Assembly (NCBI GenBank): GCA_902500995.1
Contig: CABVSR010000015.1
Span: 37,344-101,343 of the forward strand
Direction of reading: 5' to 3'
Source: an uncultured Nitrospira sp.
Lineage (GTDB): Bacteria; Nitrospirota; Nitrospiria; Nitrospirales; Nitrospiraceae
DNA: 64,000 nt
Of this stretch, positions 9,398 to 16,192 are shown piece by piece. The notes under the pieces are model-generated. The model saw only the letters and a list, made by a program, of their open reading frames with translations. It searched no databases and was not told the DNA's origin. Position 1 is the first letter of the stretch, and each line of letters begins with the position of its first letter. The position numbers and the translations under genes are program-made.

Positions 9398-9556
9398 TTA
9401 GAAACGAAATTCGCTCTGGAGATAGAAGTAATCACTATCCTTGGCCGGAGGATTCCCAGGTGCCTGCGCAAGATTCGCCTGAAAGGCTCCGCGGCCTCCA
9501 CGCTCATGCTGGCGATGATTCTGAGATGCGCGAAAGGGTGCCAGGGCTGCTGAAAA
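9398..9556 (-). pseudogene. C-terminal remnant of an outer-membrane barrel protein
   Basis: About 52 codons ending in SDYFYLQSEFRF and a stop. The closing aromatic strand with terminal Phe is typical of an outer-membrane beta-barrel; alginate-export-type porins are a guess. The N-terminal body is gone. The start of this piece lies inside the diverged repeat copy B, and the same codons in copy A (near 3780) read on into unrelated sequence. No start or ribosome site is present. Confidence 0.45.
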
Positions 9557-9677
9557 CGATTTCCACATCGTGATCAGCTTAACCATGGCGGAGCAAGCAG
9601 TCGACGCGCAGGACCAGCAGATCACAATCAATTTTCACGCCCTCGTCAAGGATGCCGTCGTGATAGGCATTGACCAT
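9479..9677. repeat. diverged direct repeat, copy B (partner at 3751..3951)
   Basis: Second copy of the ~200-bp block described at 3751. It is followed by a ~50-bp insertion and then by resumed homology at about 9725..9762. Like copy A it sits just 3' of barrel sequence on the minus strand, showing that a multi-gene block, not a single gene, was duplicated. Confidence 0.75.
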
Positions 9678-9778
9678 GGGATTATGTTGTCCCGTCGCAT
9701 CCCGCTATGGAGCTTCAGCAGCAGATCGGCGAGATCCTAGGCCATATCATTATCATGAACCTTCGGATGCGCGGAGCA

Positions 9779-10063
9779 TCAAAACACCATGTAGACGTTC
9801 TCATGTGCCCCCCGGCGCTCATCTCCCTCGAGGCCGGATGTCCAATTGTTCCGCTCATAGTGGAAAGTTGCCATCAGCAGCCTCCACCACTCGGCCAGTT
9901 CGATATCAATATCGAACGATCCATAGTGGTTGACATACGAGACATCAGCAGCAATTTCTCTGTATTTGCGCATCTCGTCATAGTGGTAGCCCAGCCCCAG
10001 CTTCACCTCGGGTAAGATTCTCCATTCGATATATGGACCGAGTGTCCAGAAGTCGGTGTTCCG
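9779..10063 (-). pseudogene. internal fragment of a barrel paralogue of 4431..5444
   Basis: About 94 codons that align without gaps over most of their length to residues ~195-290 of the barrel gene at 4431..5444: RNTDF, a WRILPEVKLGLGYHY segment, DVSYVNHY, then ERNNWTS and DERRGAHEN. Both the signal-peptide half and the last strands are missing, and the frame stops just after HENVY. On its upstream side it abuts an integrase remnant read in the opposite direction. Confidence 0.8.
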
Positions 10064-10069
10064 TTGGGG

Positions 10070-10243
10070 AATACGACCACGGCAATGAAGATCATCGGTC
10101 ACAAGTCTGAGAAGATGTGGAAGCGCTACCACGCGCTTGAAGAGCGAGACTTGACGCAGGCGGCTGCGAAATTGGATAAAGATAGTCAAGCGACTGAGGC
10201 GGACACTGTAATGACACTTGCCGATTCCTCGGCCACGCAGTAG
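10070..10243 (+). pseudogene. C-terminal remnant of a tyrosine recombinase
   Basis: A short plus-strand frame containing AMKIIGHKSEKMWKRYHAL, which is the end of a phage-type integrase: the GH-K box and the catalytic Tyr in the KRY context, then a helical tail, stop at 10243. Everything before this box, including the Arg and HxxR residues, is missing. It lies 27 bp before tRNA-Arg and differs in sequence and orientation from the intact integrase on the other side of the tRNA, so it comes from a different, earlier element. Confidence 0.75.
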
Positions 10244-10270
10244 AGTATCAAGCCACTGAAAGTGAAGAAT

Positions 10271-10347
10271 GCCCCCGTAGCTCAGTTGGATAGAGCAGCG
10301 GTTTCCTAAACCGCGGGTCGCACGTTCAATTCGTGTCGGGGGCACCA
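10271..10347 (+). tRNA. tRNA-Arg (anticodon CCT)
   Basis: Complete cloverleaf: acceptor GCCCCCG pairs with CGGGGGC, D-arm TAGCTCAGTTGGATAGAGC, anticodon loop TTCCTAA giving CCT, T-arm with TTCAATT, discriminator A and an encoded CCA. Its 3' part is the left attachment site of the neighbouring integrative element; the gene is intact. Confidence 0.97.
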
Positions 10348-10356
10348 ATTTTTCAA
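10301..10356 (+). repeat. attL: 56-bp attachment repeat in the tRNA-Arg 3' end
   Basis: Identical over 56 bp to 18245..18300. It runs from the anticodon loop region of tRNA-Arg to nine bases past the CCA, and its last bases include the integrase stop codon. This is the standard arrangement of a tRNA-targeting integrase element. A third copy with one mismatch over 47 bp lies at 20073..20120. Confidence 0.95.
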
Positions 10357-11423
10357 CAGGTTAGCGAAACCTGCTCTGACCGAATCCCCGATTGTGCTAA
10401 ATTTGTGCTAAACGTCCTTCCCGCATCGAAAATCGCCACTCCATCCCGCAAACTTTCCGGATAATGGTGCGCATACCGCTGAGTCATCATCGGCGACTTA
10501 TGCCCCAGAATCCTTTGGACCTTGTACAAATCCACACCGGCCTGCACCATGCGAGTCGCGCAAGTATGGCGCAGGTCATGGAACCGGAAATCCGACACCT
10601 CTCCGTGCTTCAGCGCCAACCGAAAACTCCGTCGTAAGTTGGGAGCATCCAAGGGTGTGTGTGCCGCGCTCGTAAACACCAACTCCGAATCCATGAGCCG
10701 GGTACCGACCTTGTTCTGCAGCGTCTCTACGAGCGTATGACTCAGCGGAATCGTCCGCCGCTCCCCGTTTTTCGATTTAAACACCGTGGCGGTTCGTCGA
10801 TTGAGGTCTACACCGGCCCATGTGAGATTGAGAATTTCCCCACATCGCATCCCGGTATGGATCGCGAACACGATGACTTCTTGTAACCACGGTGCTGAAG
10901 CCGCAAGGAGGCGTCGTTCCTCCTCACACGTCAGCCATCGATCCCGCGTATTGTTTTCCCGTTCCATCGACACCCGGCATACCGGATTGTCCTTGGTCCA
11001 TTCCCATTCGCGACACGCTAAATTGAATGCCTTCTTCAGGAGCGCCAATTCGCGATTGATCGTGGCCGGTGTGACTCCATCCGCATACCGTTTGTTCTTA
11101 AATGCTACGATGGTTTTCGGTGTCACTTGTTCCAACTTGGGATTGCCAAAATGCGCGGTCAGATTCGTGACCATGTTCACATATCGACGGTAGTGTGAGC
11201 GCCGGCTGGCATGCTCGCGCAAATATCGATCCATCAATTCTCGGAATGTCCTGGCTTCCTCTTTCGGTATGTCAAAGTACTTTCCTTCCACGATCTGGAC
11301 TCTGACTTTACTGAGGATAGCTTCGGCCAACTTTTTGTCCGAGGTTTCGGTCGATCGCCGCACTTGCCGCCCCTGATACGTAAACGACATCCACCAAGTA
11401 TTGTTCCGTTTAACGAGCCCCAT
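10353..11423 (-). CDS. int: tyrosine-type site-specific integrase
   Basis: Phage-type integrase of 356 residues that would recombine the element into and out of the tRNA-Arg gene. The catalytic set is complete: R193 in HTGMRCGE, H282 and R285 in HDLRH, H308 in LGHKS and the nucleophile Y317 in TQRYAHH. The N-terminal part has an AP2-like arm-binding segment (WWMSFTYQGRQVRRSTET) and a core-binding SAM-like domain near 60-145. The start at 11423 has an excellent AAGGAGG ribosome site; the frame runs 27 codons further upstream but overlaps the excisionase-like gene. Transcription runs toward the tRNA, and the stop codon lies inside attL. Confidence 0.95.
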   Translation of the reverse strand: MGLVKRNNTWWMSFTYQGRQVRRSTETSDKKLAEAILSKVRVQIVEGKYFDIPKEEARTFRELMDRYLREHASRRSHYRRYVNMVTNLTAHFGNPKLEQVTPKTIVAFKNKRYADGVTPATINRELALLKKAFNLACREWEWTKDNPVCRVSMERENNTRDRWLTCEEERRLLAASAPWLQEVIVFAIHTGMRCGEILNLTWAGVDLNRRTATVFKSKNGERRTIPLSHTLVETLQNKVGTRLMDSELVFTSAAHTPLDAPNLRRSFRLALKHGEVSDFRFHDLRHTCATRMVQAGVDLYKVQRILGHKSPMMTQRYAHHYPESLRDGVAIFDAGRTFSTNLAQSGIRSEQVSLTC

Positions 11424-11721
11424 GCTGCTCCTCCTTCGTGCGTGGGCTCGGTGTGATGGTTTCCCCGTGGCGGGAAGTATAGGCGGCATGTTTGGCGGCC
11501 GCAATCAGGTGGTCTACGTCCTCAGCGTTCTGCCGGGAAGGCCGAGGAGGCTTTTGGGGGGAGGCGGGGCTAAAGCCATTGAGCCAGGCCTGGATCGCCT
11601 CAGGTTCAAAGCGGACGAGACCGTGGATGCGACGGTACGGGATTTTATTCTCAGAAACCCAGAGGTAAAGTGTGGACGGCTTGATATTGAGCCAAGCCGA
11701 GAGTTCTTTGACGGTGAGCAT
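11410..11721 (-). CDS. excisionase-like helix-turn-helix protein
   Basis: 103-residue protein with a MerR/excisionase-type winged HTH (HTH_17) at the N-terminus: LTVKELSAWLNIKPSTLYLWV, then KIPYRRIHGLVRFEPEAIQAWL. The C-terminal half is basic and Pro-rich. Its 3' end overlaps the integrase start by 14 bp, so the two are probably co-transcribed; the usual role of such a protein is to bias the integrase toward excision or to regulate it. ATG 11721 is preferred to the GTG at 11733 because the HTH begins directly after it. Confidence 0.85.
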   Translation of the reverse strand: MLTVKELSAWLNIKPSTLYLWVSENKIPYRRIHGLVRFEPEAIQAWLNGFSPASPQKPPRPSRQNAEDVDHLIAAAKHAAYTSRHGETITPSPRTKEEQHGAR

Positions 11722-11763
11722 GTGCAGATACACCGGGGGAGTCTGACGACACCCCCAGTCCCC

Positions 11764-12771
11764 CTAACATGGGCTGCCCGCGTGACCGCCGGCAGACCGG
11801 TGAAACCGATTGGGTGGTTGTTTGAGCAAATTGCGGTGTCGGTCTTTCCACCGAGCAATGCCCCTGACAATTTCGTTCAGTAGCCATTCTTCCCCTCCAG
11901 GGGTGGCGCAAATGACCGCCAACATCGGCGTCAGGGTGTCACTCACCCATCGTTTTACATTCTGCAGGGTCTGCACCTGCTTCTCCTGGGCCAATCGCCC
12001 CTTCTGAAAACCCTCCGTCAGGAGGGCATACCACTCCAAGACTGGAGCCCGGTACCGTTCTTCATCCTCGGCATCCTTCGGGATCTGCCGGAAGTCCACA
12101 TACGATCGCAGCAAGCCGATAACCAACTCCTTCCAATCGGCTTCTTCTAACGTGGCCAATGCTCGGGCACACTGTTCGGCGCGATTCTTCTTGAGTTCTA
12201 GTTCCCATCGAGTCCCATACTCGTGCCAGTTTTCTTGTCCTTTGCTTTGGAGTTCGAGACGCTTGTCATAGATCCGCAGCAAGGTCTGACTCTGCGGACT
12301 GCCGAAGTACATCGTCTCTCCGGTCGTCGCTCCTGTCCCATGCGTCAGGTTGGAGACAATATGCCGGACCTGAGCGGCACGGGTCACACACTGGCCCGCA
12401 GCGACAGCTTCCCGAATGGTCGAGACGGGGACCGTGCCAGCTCGATCATCCAACGCACAATCAATGCGCGTGACATGCCCCTGTTGAGCATGAACCCACT
12501 TAAGGAGAGTGCGAATTTGATCCAGTGTCAGGGCGGACGCCAGGCCGCCCGACAGATCCACATGGATTTCATTCGGACGACGCGGCGCATTGGTGCCCAG
12601 TTTGCCGACCCCGCGCAATCCGTCTGCCCGCATCCAGGACAATGGATAGCCCCGGAATCCGCCTTTGGCCTTGTTCCAGTCCCCGCCGAGGACCTTCATG
12701 GTCTCTTGCGGATTGCTGGCCAGGACGGTAAACGCCAGCCAATCAATCGTGAGGGTGAAGCCAGAATCCAT
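11764..12771 (-). CDS. Rep_trans-type replication initiation protein
   Basis: 335-residue protein resembling replication initiation factors (Rep_trans family) of rolling-circle plasmids and integrative elements. Visible marks are an N-terminal DWLAFTV strand, the metal-site-like RIDCALDD near residue 102, and a TLLRIYDKRLEL segment near 165 with the candidate nicking Tyr. In known elements such proteins nick a double-strand origin so the excised circle can replicate or be mobilised. It lies in line with the excisionase and integrase, read the same way, and a GC-rich hairpin sits 40 bp upstream of its start. The C-terminal third is not recognised. Family level is fairly sure; activity is inferred. 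Confidence 0.8.
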   Translation of the reverse strand: MDSGFTLTIDWLAFTVLASNPQETMKVLGGDWNKAKGGFRGYPLSWMRADGLRGVGKLGTNAPRRPNEIHVDLSGGLASALTLDQIRTLLKWVHAQQGHVTRIDCALDDRAGTVPVSTIREAVAAGQCVTRAAQVRHIVSNLTHGTGATTGETMYFGSPQSQTLLRIYDKRLELQSKGQENWHEYGTRWELELKKNRAEQCARALATLEEADWKELVIGLLRSYVDFRQIPKDAEDEERYRAPVLEWYALLTEGFQKGRLAQEKQVQTLQNVKRWVSDTLTPMLAVICATPGGEEWLLNEIVRGIARWKDRHRNLLKQPPNRFHRSAGGHAGSPC

Positions 12772-12810
12772 GGACTCTATCGAATTCCTGTACGGAGCGC
12801 TGTGGGTAGC

Positions 12811-12835
12811 GCCCCCGTGTTACCAAGACGGGGGC
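12811..12835. repeat. GC-rich hairpin upstream of the replication initiator
   Basis: GCCCCCGT, a nine-base loop, then ACGGGGGC. It lies in the non-coding gap immediately upstream of the Rep_trans gene, where rolling-circle replicons usually keep their double-strand origin. The loop could hold a nick site. No T-tract follows, so a terminator is less likely. Confidence 0.5.
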
Positions 12836-12922
12836 CATTCCGCTCCGCCCCGCAGCCTGCCGGCATGCGGCGCGGACCGGCTTTGCCTATGTGGTGATCC
12901 GGAAGATTTTTCCCCATGCTGC

Positions 12923-13336
12923 TTACTGTTTCGACTTTCGACCTCGCTTTGTCTTTACCGGATCGTGCGATCCTTTTTCGGGACTTTTCGCCTTCCCATT
13001 CCGAGATTCATCGCTTTCAAATTCATGGAGGTATTTTCGGGAGAGCTGGGCGAAAGTTACGCCAGGACCGGTTTGTTCCCACTCCGCTTCGCCATCCTCA
13101 CGGTATCCGATTGGCTTTTCTCCGACGTTCTTTGTCGGCAGATCTTCGCCCAACTGATCTAGCCCAGCTGCTAGAATGTCGCCAATCAGGTCAGTCATAG
13201 TTTTTCGAGGATACATCTCGCTCAGCGCTGCAAGTTGTGCTGCCACTCTAATTGGTAGGCGGACTGTGTACTGCTTCGTCGTGAGCCGTGAATTATCAGG
13301 TGCATTCCAGATTGTGTGCAGGTCTTTTGTGTTCAT
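12923..13336 (-). CDS. ribbon-helix-helix DNA-binding protein of the island
   Basis: 137-residue protein. Residues ~17-62 fit a ribbon-helix-helix fold: a KQYTVRLPIRV strand, then helices AAQLAALSEMY and MTDLIGDILAAGLDQL. The tail is highly charged and ends in a Lys/Arg-rich stretch. In mobilisable elements such proteins often act as relaxosome accessory factors or as repressors of the rep/int operon; either fits its position at the head of the minus-strand operon. The start at 13336 is set by GGGAGA just upstream; an in-frame ATG at 13348 is the alternative. Confidence 0.7.
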   Translation of the reverse strand: MNTKDLHTIWNAPDNSRLTTKQYTVRLPIRVAAQLAALSEMYPRKTMTDLIGDILAAGLDQLGEDLPTKNVGEKPIGYREDGEAEWEQTGPGVTFAQLSRKYLHEFESDESRNGKAKSPEKGSHDPVKTKRGRKSKQ

Positions 13337-13687
13337 ATGATCTCCCATATAAGAAGTCACATATGGACGTTTATAAAGTCTACCAAAAAGTCTACGCGAG
13401 GTATGCTTAAAATGCAAGGGCATGTACCAGGCTGTCTCGGAGAATAATTCTCCACATTATTGCCCAATAAAGCGGATTGAATACCGATAGGCTAAGACTC
13501 ATAAAATGAGTGCATTTGGTTTGCGAAGCCGGAAGGTGCATCGCACGGCGACACACGTAAACATTACAAATTTGGCATCGTATGCCTCCCTGAGATTTAG
13601 ATTGCGGATTTCTCTCAGGCAAGCTAATTTCTAGTAGGCGATAGCTATCGCCTCACCCTTCGCGACAGGATATTCATTTTTGAACCG
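13337..13687. other. divergent intergenic region of the island
   Basis: 350 bases between the minus-strand mobility genes and the plus-strand cargo genes. It is AT-rich compared with the core genome and should hold the promoters for both directions. No gene is seen, and I cannot assign specific promoter boxes. Confidence 0.5.
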
Positions 13688-14344
13688 ATGCTAGATTCTT
13701 CAATCAAAGTTGAATCCGCCGCCATTGTTCTCCTTGGATCGTTCAATCCCAAGATATTTCATCCTGCTTGGCTTGCATCTGAAAACATGGTGACAAAACA
13801 GGAGTCGGAAAGCGCCGAGATTTCTGTTGTTCATCCAGAAGTGACTGCGTTCACAATGAACAAAATCCAATACGAGATCACTCGCGACCGATTTGTAATC
13901 CAAACCACTTATTCTCCGTCCTTTAACGTAATGAAAGACCTAGTCCTGGGGATGTTTGGCCTTTTGCACTATACCCCGGTACATGCATTGGGATTAAACC
14001 GCGAATTCCATTTTTTGCTGGAGTCGGAGGACGCCTGGCACAGATTAGGGCACAAAGTCGCCCCGAAGGATATTTGGGAGGGAATCCTTGAAAAGCCAGG
14101 AACACGGAAATTGATAGTGGAAGGTGTTCGGTCTGATGGTCGGGAGGGATGTGTTAGAATTGAATTCGCGCCGTCGGCTCGCATTCACCCCGGGCTATTT
14201 TTTGCTATAAATGACCATTTTCAATTAGCAAGTAAGAATGCGGCATCTGGGTGTCAGGAGATGCTGGATCTTGTAAGGCATGAATGGGGTGCTTCTATTG
14301 AAAGGTCAAAGGCCGCTGCTTTCAAGTTTTTGGAGAGAACATGA
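13688..14344 (+). CDS. unrecognised protein 1 of a three-gene island cassette
   Basis: 218 residues, soluble, mixed alpha/beta, no signal peptide or membrane helix. I do not recognise the family. The middle (residues ~58-110: IQYEITRDRF, then FNVMKDLVLGMFGLL and HALGLNREFHF) looks like a conserved core. Codon use is more AT-rich than in neighbouring chromosomal genes, as expected for transferred DNA. The stop overlaps the next gene's ATG by 4 bp, so it heads a tightly coupled operon with the next protein and the metallo-beta-lactamase-fold enzyme. No Shine-Dalgarno is obvious before the ATG at 13688. Confidence 0.75.
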   Translation: MLDSSIKVESAAIVLLGSFNPKIFHPAWLASENMVTKQESESAEISVVHPEVTAFTMNKIQYEITRDRFVIQTTYSPSFNVMKDLVLGMFGLLHYTPVHALGLNREFHFLLESEDAWHRLGHKVAPKDIWEGILEKPGTRKLIVEGVRSDGREGCVRIEFAPSARIHPGLFFAINDHFQLASKNAASGCQEMLDLVRHEWGASIERSKAAAFKFLERT

Positions 14345-14946
14345 CGTCCAGATCTTCTGCTCTAGAATCCCCTTCGGATATGTTTTATCAAAGTAGTAAC
14401 GAAGCGGGGCTATTTGACAGTGAATTGCCTGCGTCCTCCACGCTGGAGGAGACAAGAAGGCCTTTACTTTATCTGGAGAAACTAGCGCCTAAATACAAAT
14501 TGCCTGTAGGCACAAATAACTCTCCATCTCCAGGCGCTACTTATGACAATGGTATGGTGCTTGAACTGCAGGATAGTGCTCCTCCTTTGGTTTTTCCGAA
14601 ACCATTGCCACCACAACTGGACCACTTCCAGCCATTGCAAAGCTGGGAGGGTGTTGTTAACAACGTCGAAGAGCATGCATTTTCGACTACGTTGAGGGAT
14701 CGTTTAAAGAAGTCTCCTGACCAAGTGGCAGAGTTTCCACTAGAAGAGGTGTCTCTGGTAGATCGGGAGCTAGTTCACCCTGGTGCTATTTTTTATTGGG
14801 ACATTGGCTACAGTGAAGATAAGACCGGGCAACGAATCCGAGCCTCATTAATAAAGTTTCGCCGACTTCCAGCCTGGACTACTCGCGAGATTGAGAATGC
14901 AAAGCGCGATGCTTCAAAAATGAGAGAGAATCTTGGCTGGGAGTAG
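14341..14946 (+). CDS. unrecognised protein 2 of the island cassette
   Basis: 201 residues, acidic and Pro/Ser-rich in its first half, so probably partly disordered. The C-terminal half has a compact stretch around HPGAIFYWDIGYSEDKTG, IRASLIKFRRLPAW and a helical end. No family is recognised; the FYWDIGY segment could be a beta-barrel-like small domain. It is coupled to both neighbours, with a 4-bp overlap upstream and a 14-bp overlap downstream. Such tight packing suggests that the three proteins work together, for instance as a complex or a sensor with an effector. Confidence 0.75.
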   Translation: MTSRSSALESPSDMFYQSSNEAGLFDSELPASSTLEETRRPLLYLEKLAPKYKLPVGTNNSPSPGATYDNGMVLELQDSAPPLVFPKPLPPQLDHFQPLQSWEGVVNNVEEHAFSTTLRDRLKKSPDQVAEFPLEEVSLVDRELVHPGAIFYWDIGYSEDKTGQRIRASLIKFRRLPAWTTREIENAKRDASKMRENLGWE

Positions 14947-16084
14947 TTCGAGCCGTAAGCCGGATGACGACGAGATAGAAATTTCCATATTTGGTCCCGG
15001 TTACGGTGAATGCATTTTATTGCATTTGGGTTTCGGCTACTGGGCCGCAATAGATTCTTGTCCCGCGTTCAATTCCTCCGAGCCTGCCGCTCTTCACTAT
15101 CTCAGCTCAATTGGCGTAGATCCTGAGTGCATAAGACTCATTCTCGCCACGCATTGGCACGACGACCACATTCGTGGCATTAGCGACATATTTTTAGCCG
15201 CTAAAAATTCGAAATTTTATTGTTCTGCCGCACTCCGCTCGCAGGAATTTACGGATCTCGTCATCCTTTCCAAGAAGCTTATGACGGACGATCCAGGGAC
15301 AAACGAGTTCAACAAAGTAATGCGCATACTGGGGGAAAGAGGAGGTAGGCAACGAAAGGCCTCGATTGGGCCAGAGTTTGTCATTGCTGGGCAGGTGATG
15401 GCGAGAAGAGATCAACCGTTGCCTTTCGAGCTTCATGCCTTGTCGCCCTCAAGCGCATCTCTGACACTGGCATTTAATGAGATCAAAAGTTGTCTCGAAA
15501 ATACTACGGCAGGAAAAACCGTCCGTCAGAGGACGAAGAAACGAATAGTTGCTCAAGAACCTAATCATGTGGCTATAGCATTGTGGTTGAAGCTAGGCGA
15601 TAGAGCCGTCCTGCTAGGATCGGACCTCGAAGAATCAGCCAATCCTTCTACCGGTTGGACAGTCATAGCAGACTCCTTGGTAAGGCCATCTGGAAGGGCC
15701 GATGTATTCAAGATTGCACATCATGGTTCTGAGACTGCTCATCAACCGCGCGTTTGGGAAGAGATGCTTGAGGACGAGTCGATCGCCGCAGTAACCCCTT
15801 TCATCAATGGGCGACTTCAAATACCATCGGAGTCCGATGTCAGACGGATACTTTCATGTACTCGCCGTGCATACATTACTTCCCCGGTAAAAACAAAACG
15901 TACTAGATGGGCAAACAAAACTGTTGAGAAGACGATTAATGATACGGTGCTAAGTATTTATGAGTTCCCGCAATCAACAGGGCAAATCAGACTTCGTAGG
16001 AAGCACTCATCTTCTAATGGAGCAGCGAATTGGAATGTCGAGCTCTTGGGATCAGCCTGCGAGTTACATTTGGCCCATAAGTGA
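14933..16084 (+). CDS. metallo-beta-lactamase-fold hydrolase, effector-like member of the cassette
   Basis: 383-residue MBL-fold protein in the ComEC/Rec2-like branch. The metal motif H74-x-H76-x-D78-H79 (THWHDDH), the later LLGSDLE with D231 and the IAHHGSE box near 263 are intact, so it should bind two metals and hydrolyse a phosphoester, nucleic acid or another bond. No membrane segment is present, unlike ComEC. The start is a TTG at 14933 overlapping the upstream gene; a GAGAGA site precedes it and no in-frame ATG is available at the N-terminus. The substrate is unknown. The ~100-residue insert between the HxHxDH and GSDLE motifs and a basic C-terminal tail are distinctive. Confidence 0.85.
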   Translation: MAGSSSSRKPDDDEIEISIFGPGYGECILLHLGFGYWAAIDSCPAFNSSEPAALHYLSSIGVDPECIRLILATHWHDDHIRGISDIFLAAKNSKFYCSAALRSQEFTDLVILSKKLMTDDPGTNEFNKVMRILGERGGRQRKASIGPEFVIAGQVMARRDQPLPFELHALSPSSASLTLAFNEIKSCLENTTAGKTVRQRTKKRIVAQEPNHVAIALWLKLGDRAVLLGSDLEESANPSTGWTVIADSLVRPSGRADVFKIAHHGSETAHQPRVWEEMLEDESIAAVTPFINGRLQIPSESDVRRILSCTRRAYITSPVKTKRTRWANKTVEKTINDTVLSIYEFPQSTGQIRLRRKHSSSNGAANWNVELLGSACELHLAHK

Positions 16085-16192
16085 TAGTTGCTCGTATGAG
16101 GCCATGCGAAGTCTCTGGCAATAACGAGCAGTGAGTAAAATCAAAAACAACTTTCCTCAAACTCTCCTCTCAACCCTGCCTTGTAAGCCGAA

